NCBI GenBank assembly: GCA_023135165.1
Contig: JAGLTS010000024.1
Span: 88,602-152,601, forward strand
From: Phycisphaerales bacterium
GTDB taxonomy: Bacteria; Planctomycetota; Phycisphaerae; Phycisphaerales; JAGLTS01
Direction: 5' to 3'
Length of the DNA stretch: 64,000 nt
Shown here one piece after another: positions 28,679 to 38,171 of the stretch; the first letter of the stretch is position 1, and each line of letters starts with the position of its first letter. Below the pieces are notes generated by a model. That model did no database searches and had not been told where the DNA came from. It saw only the letters and a list, made by a program, of their open reading frames with translations. The position numbers were made by a program, and so were the translations under genes.

Positions 28679-30283
28679 ATGACGGAACCGACATCCAACG
28701 GCCGACGAGCCCGGTGTGAGCTTCTGGGAATCGACTGGCTCACCGACCCGCCCGAGCCTGACGCCGAGGCGGTGCGATTCGTGTCCGCTGAGGTCGCCGC
28801 GCGACTGGGCGTCGTGCCGCTGCGCGTGCTGAGCGCAGGTGATGAGGGCGGTCGTGAGGATCGTGGGGGTCTGCTGGTGGGGATGGCGGACCCACTGGAC
28901 CTCGCCGCGATCGACGAGCTTTCCTCACTGCTCGGTTGCGTCGTACAGCGCGTCGGCATCGATGCCGAACCTCTCGAACAGCTCATGCGCGACTGTTACG
29001 GAACCACGGCAGCACGCATGGCAGCGGACCTGGACGGCACGGGCGATCAGTCCGCGACGATCGAGCACAATCTCGACGCGATCGACACCGACGACCTGCA
29101 CCGCATGGCCGAGCAGCCGAGCCTCATCAACCTCGTCAACCTGCTCCTCCTCGAAGCGATCCGCAGCCGGGCGTCGGATGTCCACATCGAACCGTTCGAG
29201 AAAGAGCTGACCGTCAAGTACCGCGTGGACGGCGTGCTCTACGAGCAATCCTCCCCACCCAAGCATCTTCAGCCCGCCATCACCAGCCGAATCAAGATCA
29301 TGGCGGGGATGAACATCGCCGAACGCTACGTCCCGCAGGATGGGCACATCACGCTGCGTTTCGAGGGTCGCAAGGTCGACTTGCGCGTCTCAACCGTCCC
29401 CACGCTCTACGGCGAGTCGGTCGTCATGCGAATCCTCGACAAGCAGTCCATCTCGCTGAACCTCGAATCGCTCGGCATGAGCGACGGCGACCGCGCCGTA
29501 ATGGACCGTATGCTCGACGCGCCGCACGGGATGATCCTTGTCACCGGGCCGACCGGGTCGGGCAAGACGACGACGCTGTACGCCTGCCTGCAACGGATCT
29601 ACACGCCCGCAGCCAAGATCATCACGATCGAAGATCCCGTGGAATACGAACTGTCGGGAATCAACCAGATCCCGGTGAACCCCAAACGAGGTCTTTCATT
29701 CGCCAGCGGCTTGCGCAGCATTCTTCGTCAAGACCCGGACATCATCATGGTTGGCGAGATCCGCGACGGCGAGACGGCCGAGATCGCCATCCGCGCCGCA
29801 CTGACCGGGCACCTCATTTTCTCGACACTGCATACCAACAACGCCACAGCGGCGATCGGCCGGCTGTTTGATATGGGCGCTGAGCCGTTCCTTGTCAGCA
29901 GCGTGACCGAGGGCATCCTCGCGCAACGCCTCGGCAGGCGGGTCTGCATGCACTGCGCCGAGCAGTCGCCGATCGACGACCGGGCGAAACGCAGGTTGAC
30001 GGACCAGGAGCTTTCGCTCTTCCCAGGTGAGATGTCGTTCGTCGGGCACGGCTGTGATGCGTGCGCCAACCTCGGGACGCACGGCAGGATCGGGTACTTC
30101 GAACTGCTTCGCGTCACGCCTGCGATGCGCGCTGTCACCAGCGAGCGAGGCGGCGAGAAAGCACTGCGCGATGCCGCATCCGCGGATCACGTGTCGATGC
30201 GCACCGACGGACTTCGCAAGGCGGCGGCGGGGCTGACGACCATCGAGGAAGTGCTTCGAGCAACGCAGGACACACAGGAGTAG
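28679..30283 (+). CDS. gspE: type II secretion ATPase GspE
   Basis: This is the cytoplasmic hexameric ATPase that drives pseudopilus assembly. The 534-residue protein has an N-terminal GspE/PilB domain (residues 1-130), then the catalytic domain. Catalytic features are SDVHIEPF and RVDGVLYE, Walker A GPTGSGKTTT, the Asp box IIMVGEIRD, the His box ALTGHLIFSTLHTN, and an LGRRVCMHCAEQ start of a Cys-containing segment (CMHC and CDAC), as in metal-binding GspE/PilB proteins. GGAGAGG lies just upstream of the ATG. It is the first gene of an unbroken run through 41868. A PilB of a type IV pilus is the alternative; the K, L, M and C-like genes that follow favour type II. Confidence 0.95.
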   Translation: MTEPTSNGRRARCELLGIDWLTDPPEPDAEAVRFVSAEVAARLGVVPLRVLSAGDEGGREDRGGLLVGMADPLDLAAIDELSSLLGCVVQRVGIDAEPLEQLMRDCYGTTAARMAADLDGTGDQSATIEHNLDAIDTDDLHRMAEQPSLINLVNLLLLEAIRSRASDVHIEPFEKELTVKYRVDGVLYEQSSPPKHLQPAITSRIKIMAGMNIAERYVPQDGHITLRFEGRKVDLRVSTVPTLYGESVVMRILDKQSISLNLESLGMSDGDRAVMDRMLDAPHGMILVTGPTGSGKTTTLYACLQRIYTPAAKIITIEDPVEYELSGINQIPVNPKRGLSFASGLRSILRQDPDIIMVGEIRDGETAEIAIRAALTGHLIFSTLHTNNATAAIGRLFDMGAEPFLVSSVTEGILAQRLGRRVCMHCAEQSPIDDRAKRRLTDQELSLFPGEMSFVGHGCDACANLGTHGRIGYFELLRVTPAMRAVTSERGGEKALRDAASADHVSMRTDGLRKAAAGLTTIEEVLRATQDTQE

Positions 30284-30292
30284 CAGCATCCG

Positions 30293-31546
30293 ATGGCTCG
30301 ATTCGAGTACCACGCCAGGACCGCGGGAGGATCGCCTGCAAGCGGGACCATGACCGCGGCAAGCCGATCGGAGGTGGTCCGCCTGCTCGCACAGCGTGGT
30401 GAAACCGCGACAAAGGTTGTCATGGCGACCGGCGGACGCGATGTGCCTCGCTCGCCACGGGGGGCCAGTCAGACGCGCGTTGCCGTCACTCGTGGGGGTG
30501 GGGGTGGTCGGGCGATGAGTGGGTTGGAGCTTGCGAGCTTCGTGCGCGAGATGTCCACCGCTGTGGAAGCCGGGTTGCCGCTGCTCAAGGCGCTCCAGTC
30601 AATCGCACATCAGCCGAGGTCAGCCCGTCAAAAAGCGATGCTCGACCACCTGATCACGGGCGTCGAGTCGGGTCAAAGCCTGGCCGACGCCGCGGGTTCG
30701 TGGGGCAAGCCGTTCACCCAGATGACGGTGAGCGTCATCCACGCAGGCGAAGTGTCAGGACGATTCGCCGAAGTCACCAGCCAACTCGCCGACCTGCTTG
30801 ACCGCGACATCGAGCTTCGCCGATCCATCCTCTCCGCGACGCTTTATCCGCTCATCGTGCTCGGCGTGGTCATCGCAGCGGTGGTAATCGTCGTCACGCT
30901 GATCGTTCCGCCGATCCTCACCGCGGTCGCCGGCGAGGTCTCATCGCTGCCGCTTCCCACGCGGATCGTCGAGGCATTCGCCTCGGTCATGGCGTCGTAC
31001 TGGCTGTACATACTCGTCGCCCTGCTCGGCGTCGTGCTCGGCGCGAAACACCTGCTCAGCCTGCCCGGCCCGCGCCTGAAGTTCGATCGCGCGCTGCTGC
31101 ACACCCCGATCCTCGGCCGATTGCTGCGCGAAGTCGCTGTCGCGCGTTTCACACGGCTGCTCGGCACGCTCATCGGCGCGGGGCTTCCAATCCTCGATTC
31201 GCTGCGAATCACACGCGACACGCTCGGCAACATGGAACTGGCGCGCGTAATCGACGATGTGCAGGATCAGATCGCGCATGGCCACTCGATCGCGGTTCCT
31301 CTTGAACGATCAGGTTACTTTCCATCGCTGCTCGTGCAGATCGTGGACCTTGGCGAGCGATCGGGCAGGCTCGAGTCAATGCTGCTGCGTGCCGCGGATT
31401 CATTCGATCGGCGAACGCAGTCAGCGATCAAGCTGTTCACAGCCGTGTTGCCGCCCGTGATGATTCTCATCCTCGCCGCGATCGTCGGCTTCGTGCTCGC
31501 AGCGATACTTCTTCCACTGATTGAATTGCAGTCGGCGCTCGGGTAG
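30293..31546 (+). CDS. gspF: type II secretion inner-membrane protein GspF
   Basis: This is the polytopic platform protein of the secretion system. It has 417 residues with a duplicated GspF domain. The first copy carries LASFVREMSTAVEAGLPLLKALQSIA and the second RFTRLLGTLIGAGLPILDSLRITRDTLGN. Hydrophobic helices lie at LYPLIVLGVVIAAVVIVVTLIVPPIL, in the middle, and at the extreme C terminus (MILILAAIVGFVLAAILLPLIEL). A Gly-rich insert (TRGGGGGRAMSG) sits between the N-terminal leader domain and the first repeat. It starts nine bases after gspE. Confidence 0.95.
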   Translation: MARFEYHARTAGGSPASGTMTAASRSEVVRLLAQRGETATKVVMATGGRDVPRSPRGASQTRVAVTRGGGGGRAMSGLELASFVREMSTAVEAGLPLLKALQSIAHQPRSARQKAMLDHLITGVESGQSLADAAGSWGKPFTQMTVSVIHAGEVSGRFAEVTSQLADLLDRDIELRRSILSATLYPLIVLGVVIAAVVIVVTLIVPPILTAVAGEVSSLPLPTRIVEAFASVMASYWLYILVALLGVVLGAKHLLSLPGPRLKFDRALLHTPILGRLLREVAVARFTRLLGTLIGAGLPILDSLRITRDTLGNMELARVIDDVQDQIAHGHSIAVPLERSGYFPSLLVQIVDLGERSGRLESMLLRAADSFDRRTQSAIKLFTAVLPPVMILILAAIVGFVLAAILLPLIELQSALG

Positions 31547-31570
31547 CCGGCGGATGACATGGAGACGGTG

Positions 31571-32011
31571 ATGTCAGGTCGAAACAAAAGGATATGCACA
31601 CGGCGGCGGGCGTTCACGCTGATCGAAGTGATCGTCGTCGTCATCATCATCGGCGTACTCGCAGCAGTGATCGCGCCGCGGCTTCTGAGCCGGATCGGTC
31701 AGTCCAAGCAGGCCGTCGCGCAGCTCGGCGCCTCAACGCTGGCTGGGCAGCTCAACCTGTTCCTCGCCGACACGGGTTGGACCGCCTCATCGGTCTCCGA
31801 TCTGGATCTCCTGTGGCAGCGCCCCGACGATGTTCCCGAGGAGCAGTGGCACGGCCCGTACATCGAGTCCGCCCAAGACCTGCTCGACCCCTGGGGCAAC
31901 CCATTCATCGTGATCGTGCCCGGCGAGAAGAACTTCGATTTTGATGTCATCAGCTACGGATCGGACGGCGAGCCCGGCGGCGAAGGCGAAGCCAAAGACA
32001 TCGTCCACTAG
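31571..32011 (+). CDS. gspG: type II secretion major pseudopilin GspG
   Basis: This is the main subunit of the pseudopilus. The prepilin leader is RRRAFTLIEVIVVVIIIGVLAAVIAPRLL, with Glu at mature position 5 and Ala instead of Gly before the cleavage point. The C-terminal part has the GspG fold signature: WHGPYIESAQDLLDPWGNPF, then ISYGSDGEPGGEGEAKDI, where the Asp/Glu residues form the family's calcium site. ATG 31571 has GGAG six bases upstream; ATG 31559 is also possible. Product length is 146 residues, as usual. Processing would need a prepilin peptidase, which is not in this window. Confidence 0.94.
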   Translation: MSGRNKRICTRRRAFTLIEVIVVVIIIGVLAAVIAPRLLSRIGQSKQAVAQLGASTLAGQLNLFLADTGWTASSVSDLDLLWQRPDDVPEEQWHGPYIESAQDLLDPWGNPFIVIVPGEKNFDFDVISYGSDGEPGGEGEAKDIVH

Positions 32012-32073
32012 CGCCCGGGCGGGCGGGCGATTCAGCGACCCCGCTGCGGCGCGGTTCAAGGTGCGGACACAGC

Positions 32074-32652
32074 GTGAAAACCAATCAACGGGCAGAGCGA
32101 CACAGGCACGGCTTCACGATGATGGAGATGATCATCGTCGTGATCGTGCTCGGCCTGCTCGCCACGGCCATCGTGCCTCGCATGGCGGGAACCGACGCCC
32201 GCCGTGCGCGCATCACGCACGACGCCACCGTCGATCTGCTGACCGTCTTGGCGTACCGGACCGCGATCAGCCTGCATCCGCTGGGGCTTGAGTACGACGC
32301 CGACGCACGCCTTCTGCGGATCGTCACGCTCAGCGTGGATGAGCAGACAGGTCGGCCGCAATGGCGGGCGGATCGACTCTCCACAGCGGTGCAATTCCCA
32401 TTGGACGTTCAGATCGCCGACTGCCGTGCCGCCGGCCGACTCATCAAGGAAAGCAGTTGGCTGATCGAGTTCCCCGTCGAGGAGCCTCGCCCGGAACTGT
32501 CATTGCATCTGGTCGGCCCGAAACTGGACGTCGTGTGCATGCTCGAAACGCATGCGACCGCTGCGAAGTCGGTGCGCCTCGGTGAAGAGATCGACGATGC
32601 GCTCAACCCGATCGACCTCGACGCCATCGGACGGGGGCTTCAGTCATGGTAG
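32074..32652 (+). CDS. gspH: type II secretion minor pseudopilin GspH-like
   Basis: This is a minor pseudopilin with a canonical leader: short basic n-region, HGFTMMEMIIVVIVLGLLATAIVPRM, with Gly before the cleavage site. The GTG at 32074 begins the frame. The 192-residue product is acidic after the helix and carries a beta-rich C-terminal domain with LGLEYDADARLLRIV and SSWLIEFPVEE. It has the size and position of GspH, although the match in the globular part is weak. It overlaps the next gene by seven bases. Confidence 0.82.
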   Translation: MKTNQRAERHRHGFTMMEMIIVVIVLGLLATAIVPRMAGTDARRARITHDATVDLLTVLAYRTAISLHPLGLEYDADARLLRIVTLSVDEQTGRPQWRADRLSTAVQFPLDVQIADCRAAGRLIKESSWLIEFPVEEPRPELSLHLVGPKLDVVCMLETHATAAKSVRLGEEIDDALNPIDLDAIGRGLQSW

Positions 32653-33095
32653 GAACCGTGCGATGGACAACGCGCCGACCTCGCCGGGGATTCGCGCTGA
32701 TGGATGTCCTCGTCGCCGGGACGGTGCTCGGCGTGTCGCTGGTCATCCTCGTCGGATTGATCAGCAAATCAATGACGAGCCAACTGCGAAGCGAACGGCT
32801 GGCGACGGCCGCGATGCTGCTCGATGAAACGCTCAGCCAAGTGCTCGTGGAAGATCCGGAGAACTTCAAGAAGTTCCAATCACTCGAGGGTCGATGCGAG
32901 TCGCCCTACGAGATGTTCTCATACGAGGTCGATCTTGTGACCCCGGCCGAAGGTGAGCCGTACCATGTGACGGCGACGATTCTCTGGCCCGAGGGTGACC
33001 AGATGCGCCGCGTGTCGGCACAGACGCTCATCGCGCCTCGCCTCGGTGACGAGCAGCCCGTCGATCGCCTTCTCGAATTCACGGTGGAGCGCTAG
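32646..33095 (+). CDS. gspI: type II secretion minor pseudopilin GspI-like
   Basis: This is a 149-residue minor pseudopilin. The leader RRGFALMDVLVAGTVLGVSLVILVGL has Gly before the cleavage point, but position 5 is Asp in place of the near-invariant Glu. This resembles variation seen in the tip pseudopilin GspK rather than GspI. The remainder (RLATAAMLLDETLSQVLVEDPENF) is similar in pattern to GspI. The gene lies between H- and J-like genes with overlapping ends, so gene order supports the name. Confidence 0.82.
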   Translation: MVGTVRWTTRRPRRGFALMDVLVAGTVLGVSLVILVGLISKSMTSQLRSERLATAAMLLDETLSQVLVEDPENFKKFQSLEGRCESPYEMFSYEVDLVTPAEGEPYHVTATILWPEGDQMRRVSAQTLIAPRLGDEQPVDRLLEFTVER

Positions 33096-33096
33096 C

Positions 33097-33825
33097 ATGG
33101 CCGGGCACGCACGACAACGCCGCAACGGCAGCGCTTTCACGCTCATCGAGCTGATCGTGGCCGGGATCATCGCGGCATTGCTCACCGGCGCGACGACCTA
33201 CACGGTCAGCCGGGCCGTCGAGGCGCGGACGATCTCGCGCGGCAGGCAGCAGGCGCACGGTCGGGCCGACGCCGCCCTGGCGCGAATCACGCGCGAGGCG
33301 TCCGCGATCCTGCGAAACCGGGAGCCGTCAGCCGTCCTCGTTCGGGTGCGCGACGGCGATGCGACGGACGACATGGGACGCTCATGGTCCGACGATGAAC
33401 TGCTGCTCTTTGCGCGGAACCTGCACCCGGTTCGGCCGGACTCGGACCAGGCGGAGGGTGGCGACTACGAATCGCAGTTCCGCATCGAGCGCGAGGCCGG
33501 CCGACCGGCGGTGCTCTGGCATCGACGCGATCCAGTGATTGACGAGATCTACGACGGCGGCGGCGTGGCGTCGCCGATCGCCGAGCACGTCGTCGGCCTG
33601 GAGTTCTCAGTCTTCGACGGCGCCGGGTGGCAAGATTCATGGGACAGCGACAACCTCGGCGTGCCGCTCGGGCTTCGCATCACGGTGATAGCCACATCCG
33701 ATGACGGACGCGCGATCGTGCAACGGCGCGGAATCGTCAGCTTCGACCGGACACCGCTTCCGTACAAAATGTCCGATGCGCTGGAGAGCCTCGGCGTAAT
33801 GGATGCGCAGGAGGGTGGGCGATGA
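33097..33825 (+). CDS. gspJ: type II secretion minor pseudopilin GspJ-like
   Basis: This is a minor pseudopilin of 242 residues. The leader is GSAFTLIELIVAGIIAALLTGATTY, again with Ala before the cleavage site. GGAG precedes the ATG by eight bases. The globular part contains alternating charged and hydrophobic strands, and the C-terminal region VGLEFSVFDGAGWQDSWDSDNLGVPLGLRITV is typical of GspJ. It overlaps gspK by four bases (ATGA). Confidence 0.86.
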   Translation: MAGHARQRRNGSAFTLIELIVAGIIAALLTGATTYTVSRAVEARTISRGRQQAHGRADAALARITREASAILRNREPSAVLVRVRDGDATDDMGRSWSDDELLLFARNLHPVRPDSDQAEGGDYESQFRIEREAGRPAVLWHRRDPVIDEIYDGGGVASPIAEHVVGLEFSVFDGAGWQDSWDSDNLGVPLGLRITVIATSDDGRAIVQRRGIVSFDRTPLPYKMSDALESLGVMDAQEGGR

Positions 33826-35135
33826 GGCGATCGCGCGCACAAGGCAGCACGCTCCTGGTCGTTCTGTGGACGGTGTCGCTCCTGAGTCTTGTCGTGGTAT
33901 CGGTGCAGGTGTCATCCCTGCGGCAGGCGGCAAGTTCGCGCGAAGTCCTCGCGCAAGTCCGCGCACGATGGGCGGCGCGCGCCGGCGTCGAACGCATCAT
34001 CGCCCGACTCGGCTGGGAGAACGAGAATCCGACGCCGACCGGGCCGATCACGCTCATCGCCGACCTCGCATCGCTGGCGGAGGGTGAACTCGGCGGCGCG
34101 ACGTATCAGGCCGCCTACTCCGAGGGCGCATCGCTCGTTGCCGGACCAGTTGATTCACACGCCAAGCTCAACGTCAACGCAATGACGCGCGACGGCCTGT
34201 TGCTCCTTCCCGACATGACCGAGGATGTCGCCGACGCGATTCTCGACTGGATCGACGCTGATGACGATGTGCGCGAGCAGGGCGCCGAAGCGGGGTACTA
34301 CCTCACAGCAGCGTTCCCGTACGAACCTCGCAACGGCCCGGTGCGATCGCTCGTCGAGTTGGAACTCATCCGCAACGTCCTGCCCGAGTTCGTCCGAGGC
34401 GAGGATTGGAACCAGAACGGTCGGCTCGATCTGAACGAAGATGACGGCTCGACGACGTGGCCTCCTGATAACGCGGATGGCGAACTCGACGCGGGCTGGT
34501 CGGCGATCCTGACAGCTCATTCCGTCGAAGGCGGCCTGACCGACGGCGGGGAAGAACGCATCAACCTGCGAACCACAACGCCTGAAGAGATCGCGACCCG
34601 ACTCCGCATCGAGGAGGATCAGGCGACCGCGATCTCGAACTACGCATCGAATCAGGGCAACATCATGGAAGGGCTGCTCCGTGATTCGCTCGATCGGGTA
34701 GCGCCCAACGGGTCCGTCTCGCCGCAAGTTGTCTCACAGGTTCGGCCTCTCACCCAGGGCGAGCTGCGGACGCTGTTCGCCGAGGCGACGTTCGACGACT
34801 CAACGCAGCGCGTGCCCGGCAAGCTGAACATCAACACGGCCCCCGCCGAGGTCTTCGAATACCTGCCGAACCTCAGCCCGGCCCTCGCGGATCAGATCGT
34901 ATACGGCAGGGATCGTCGACGAGAGGGGTTCGAGAGTATCGTCGATCTGCGAGACATCCCCGGAATCACCGGCAGCGTCCTCGCGGAACTCGCCACGTTC
35001 CTCAGTGTGCGTGGGAATGTGTATCGTGTGTGTTCACGCGGTCGAGACGAAGCGACCGGCATTGAGGTCGAGATCATTGCCGTACTCGATCGCAGCACGC
35101 TTCCGGTGAAGATCGTGGAGTATTCCGTTCGTTGA
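33822..35135 (+). CDS. gspK: type II secretion tip pseudopilin GspK
   Basis: This is the large tip pseudopilin, 437 residues. The N-terminal segment STLLVVLWTVSLLSLVVVSVQVSSLRQ lacks the Glu5 of other pseudopilins, as is normal for GspK. Conserved family features follow: ARAGVERIIARL, KLNVNAMTRDGLLLLPDMTEDVADAILDWIDADDD, and near the C terminus a helix-hairpin-helix region (KLNINTAPAEVFEYLPNLSPALADQIV and FESIVDLRDIPGIT). Acidic residues after DWIDADDDV form the metal-binding loop of the family. The start codon overlaps gspJ by ATGA, and the stop overlaps the next TTG start by TTGA. Confidence 0.93.
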   Translation: MRRSRAQGSTLLVVLWTVSLLSLVVVSVQVSSLRQAASSREVLAQVRARWAARAGVERIIARLGWENENPTPTGPITLIADLASLAEGELGGATYQAAYSEGASLVAGPVDSHAKLNVNAMTRDGLLLLPDMTEDVADAILDWIDADDDVREQGAEAGYYLTAAFPYEPRNGPVRSLVELELIRNVLPEFVRGEDWNQNGRLDLNEDDGSTTWPPDNADGELDAGWSAILTAHSVEGGLTDGGEERINLRTTTPEEIATRLRIEEDQATAISNYASNQGNIMEGLLRDSLDRVAPNGSVSPQVVSQVRPLTQGELRTLFAEATFDDSTQRVPGKLNINTAPAEVFEYLPNLSPALADQIVYGRDRRREGFESIVDLRDIPGITGSVLAELATFLSVRGNVYRVCSRGRDEATGIEVEIIAVLDRSTLPVKIVEYSVR

Positions 35136-36892
35136 GCAAGAAGCCGCGACAACCCGGTTCAAGACGAGGCGCGAAGCGCTTCGCTGCGGCGCATCAGCAA
35201 GGCAAGATTGCCCGGCTGGTTATCGTCGATCGCAGCAGCGGCGGTGATCGTCTTGCCGCTGTGTCGCTTGTTGAGGTGAAGGATGTCGCGCTCGATGCAT
35301 CGGCGCCGGGGCGGTTGCGCGAGGCGCTGCGCGCGGCGCAATGTGACGCGGTCGTTGGCGTGCTGCCCAGCTCGCTGCTCGTGCTGCGTGAGACGACCGT
35401 CAGCGTTGCCCCTGAGGATGATCCTCGCGATGTAGTTGTGCTGCAATGCGAAGCGCATCTTCCGGAGACGATTCCAGCGCATCGACGAGTCGGCGGCTTG
35501 CTGATGTCGCCTGACGGGTCCGCCCGGGCGATGATGCTTGGATGGCCCGAGCAGCGCGACAAGGATGAAAACTCGCTGTGCGCCGCGCTTGGTGAAGAAG
35601 CGCTGTACACCGGCGAGATCGCGGCGCTGACGATGCTGCTCGGGGCTGACCATGCGGACGACGCAGCGCTCTATGCCGACGGCGAAGCAGGGACGGTCGC
35701 GCTGAGTCTCGGCGGCGAACATCATCGCGCCGCCCGCGCAGCGTCTCGGCCGGACCAGGCGTGGTTCGCATCCGTTGAACGATTCGTCATCGAATCAGCG
35801 CTTGCCGCCGGATTGCCCGAAGATCGCGCGGCGAGGTGGGGTGAGACCGCTGCAATCGCGTGTGCTCGTCGAACACACGCGCTGTATCTGCCCGGCGATG
35901 CCGCTGAGCGCCATGCAGAGGTAACGGGTAGGCCGAAGGATGATACATGGTGGGATGCGTATGGAATCGCGATCGGCGCTGTGCTTGGCGCTGCGTCCGA
36001 GGAACCGGCGTTGCGTGGGCTCTTTCAACTTCGCGCGGCGCCGGTGGATGCCACCCCGACCGTTGCGACCAGGACGCTGTCGCTCTTCGCGACGCCGCGG
36101 CGCGCAGCCGTCGCCGTGATCGTCTGCCTGCTCCTGTGGGCGATCATCCCGCTCACGACCGCAGCGATCCGCACGGCCGTCCTCCATGCCCGCGTCGGCG
36201 ATCTGGCGACGTTCCAGGAACGTCATGGTGCGCTTCGCAAGCGGCTGGCTCTGCATACGGAACTTGCGGATCAGCGCTGGCCGATGTCCAAGCTGCTTGC
36301 CGATGTCAGCGGCGCGGCGCCGCCCGGCATTGAGTTGGATGACCTTACGCTTTCCCACGGGCAGCAGCTTCAACTGTCAGGCTTCGCCGGCTCGCTCGAC
36401 GAGGTGATTGACTTCCAAAACAACCTGCAACGGACGCGGATCTTCGAGGAGGTGCAGCTCCCGAGGCGAGATGTGGGCGAGACGGGCAAAGTCGAGTTCA
36501 CGCTGCGCGCCAACGTCGTGCATCCCTACATCGTCACCGATGCCGCGTTTGACTACGCAGAATCAAGCCTCGCCGATCGACTGTACGGCCCGGGTTCGAC
36601 AGCCGGGCCGGATGAAGGCGAGGATGCTAACGCCGCTGCAACAACGCGCGATGACGGCGGTTCAACATCGCAGCTCGCGCAGCCGCGCGCGGTCCGTGAC
36701 GCCGAACCTGCCCAGGCGCCAACGCCGATCACGATCGAGGATGTCAAGGCGATGGATGATGAAGCGCTTCGCAAGGCATTCATCAAATGGGCGACGGAGA
36801 AGTCGCGCCGCGCATACGACGATCAGACGCGGCAGCGCCTGGCGGATGAGTTCGAGATGATCAAGGCGGAGCGAGCAAGGAGGACGGGATGA
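35132..36892 (+). CDS. gspL: GspL-like/PilM-PilN-like assembly protein
   Basis: This is a 586-residue inner-membrane assembly protein. The N-terminal 300 residues have an actin-like (PilM/GspL cytoplasmic) pattern with weak sequence conservation. One membrane helix (RRAAVAVIVCLLLWAIIPLTTAAIRTAVL) is followed by a periplasmic ferredoxin-like domain with a PilN-type segment (PPGIELDDLTLSHGQQLQLSGFAGSLDEVIDFQNNLQ). The last 130 residues are charged and partly disordered. The start is TTG, coupled to gspK by TTGA. In Gram-negative type II systems GspL links the ATPase GspE to the pseudopilus platform. The name rests on position and topology more than on sequence. Confidence 0.72.
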   Translation: MSKKPRQPGSRRGAKRFAAAHQQGKIARLVIVDRSSGGDRLAAVSLVEVKDVALDASAPGRLREALRAAQCDAVVGVLPSSLLVLRETTVSVAPEDDPRDVVVLQCEAHLPETIPAHRRVGGLLMSPDGSARAMMLGWPEQRDKDENSLCAALGEEALYTGEIAALTMLLGADHADDAALYADGEAGTVALSLGGEHHRAARAASRPDQAWFASVERFVIESALAAGLPEDRAARWGETAAIACARRTHALYLPGDAAERHAEVTGRPKDDTWWDAYGIAIGAVLGAASEEPALRGLFQLRAAPVDATPTVATRTLSLFATPRRAAVAVIVCLLLWAIIPLTTAAIRTAVLHARVGDLATFQERHGALRKRLALHTELADQRWPMSKLLADVSGAAPPGIELDDLTLSHGQQLQLSGFAGSLDEVIDFQNNLQRTRIFEEVQLPRRDVGETGKVEFTLRANVVHPYIVTDAAFDYAESSLADRLYGPGSTAGPDEGEDANAAATTRDDGGSTSQLAQPRAVRDAEPAQAPTPITIEDVKAMDDEALRKAFIKWATEKSRRAYDDQTRQRLADEFEMIKAERARRTG

Positions 36893-37545
36893 CAGGCGAA
36901 TCGGCCGGCAACCCGTCGCACGCGCATCCCCGCAGGCCCCTGCCCCGCGCCGCATGGTGGCTCATCTGGGCTGGCAGCGCGATGGCTGCGTACTTCCTGA
37001 TCGTCGAACCTATGCTGGGGCTGATGAATCGGCTGAATCTCCAGGCGGATCGCCTGACCGCGGCGCTTGAGTCGGATCGCCGGCTGCTCTCTGAGTCGTC
37101 ACGCCTCATGTCGGCGATCGGCGTGAGCGCAGCCGGCGACGATCTGGCGACACACCTGCGCCTGGCTGAAGCTCGGCTCGGCGTGCCCGCCATGCCCGGT
37201 GATCCGTTGAAGAGAACCAACGATATGGAGGAGGCCGTCGCCGCCCTGCTGCGCGACCATGACGTAGCCGATGTCGTCATCCGGTCCAAGCCGCCCGCGG
37301 TGATCGGCCGAAACGCGCTTCCCGAAATCGCAGGCCCGAGGCATCAGATCGAACGCCTCATCCTAGACATTGAGTTCACCGCGCTTCCCGAGACGGTGAC
37401 AGCCGTCCTGGCTGATTTGGAGCGATCACCGCTCGTCGCGGCGGTCGGCAAGGTGCAGATCAGTCGTATTCCTGATAAACCGCGCATCAAATGTACGTTG
37501 ACACCGGAGACATGGCTGCGAACACCCAAGCCAACTCGACGCTGA
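36889..37545 (+). CDS. gspM: GspM/PilO-like inner-membrane protein
   Basis: This 218-residue protein overlaps the preceding gene by ATGA. One N-terminal membrane helix (AWWLIWAGSAMAAYFLIVEPMLG) is followed by a coiled segment and then a periplasmic domain with IERLILDIEFTALPETVTAVLADLERSPLVAAVGKVQISRI. That pattern is the ferredoxin-like fold of GspM/PilO proteins. It would pair with GspL. Identity beyond that topology is not visible. Confidence 0.72.
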   Translation: MTGESAGNPSHAHPRRPLPRAAWWLIWAGSAMAAYFLIVEPMLGLMNRLNLQADRLTAALESDRRLLSESSRLMSAIGVSAAGDDLATHLRLAEARLGVPAMPGDPLKRTNDMEEAVAALLRDHDVADVVIRSKPPAVIGRNALPEIAGPRHQIERLILDIEFTALPETVTAVLADLERSPLVAAVGKVQISRIPDKPRIKCTLTPETWLRTPKPTRR

Positions 37546-38168
37546 CCGTCTGGCGGACGCTGCCGACCGCAGGCAAGATCGCTGCGCTGTTCGCACTCGT
37601 CACGATCGCATTCGCCGTCGTGCGCCTCGCGAATCTTGCCGGCGAACTGTGGTCGGTGCCGAGGGCGGGCGACGGAAGCGCAGCGACGGATGAGCAAGGC
37701 GCCGCATCATACGAAGCGTCGCTTGACCGCTACGCCGCGATGAGCGACGGGCGGACGCTGTTCCTCAAACCGGCCCGGCCGAGGACTACGAGGGCACCCG
37801 TCCGGCCACGCGTCACGAGCGATGAACCGGAGGATTCCTCGGTCCCATCGAGCTACGGCGGGCCGAACATCATCGCAATGGTCGGCAACGAAGTCTGGTT
37901 CGACGATGACACGCGCATCTCCGCAGGCGAGGCGTTGGGCGATCTCGAGGTCGTGTCCGTGCGAACGCCGTGGTCAGCACATCTGCGGTGGCGCGGCGGT
38001 GAGTTTGAAGCAACACTGTTTGACCGCAGCGAGTCCGCGATTCCACTTCTGCCAGACGAATCGGCGGATGAGCAAGCGAGCGGTGATGACGCGGATACAA
38101 CCGAAACGGAAGTTCCCGATGACGTGCGCGAGCAGGGCGCCGACGAGCCGACCAGTGTCGAGGAGTGA
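37512..38168 (+). CDS. GspC-like protein with one membrane helix
   Basis: This protein has a TM anchor (TAGKIAALFALVTIAFAVVRLANLAG), a disordered Pro/Arg linker, a compact periplasmic segment (PNIIAMVGNEVWFDDDTRISAGEALGDLEVVSVRTPWSAHLRWRGGEFEATLF) and an acidic tail. In type II systems GspC has this order (TM, linker, HR domain) and contacts the secretin. The gene sits directly before gspD, as gspC does in classical operons. The start is uncertain: the ATG at 37512 has GGAG only two bases away and the ATG at 37491 has no good site. Both lie inside the end of the preceding gene. Confidence 0.55.
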   Translation: MAANTQANSTLTVWRTLPTAGKIAALFALVTIAFAVVRLANLAGELWSVPRAGDGSAATDEQGAASYEASLDRYAAMSDGRTLFLKPARPRTTRAPVRPRVTSDEPEDSSVPSSYGGPNIIAMVGNEVWFDDDTRISAGEALGDLEVVSVRTPWSAHLRWRGGEFEATLFDRSESAIPLLPDESADEQASGDDADTTETEVPDDVREQGADEPTSVEE

Positions 38169-38171
38169 GCG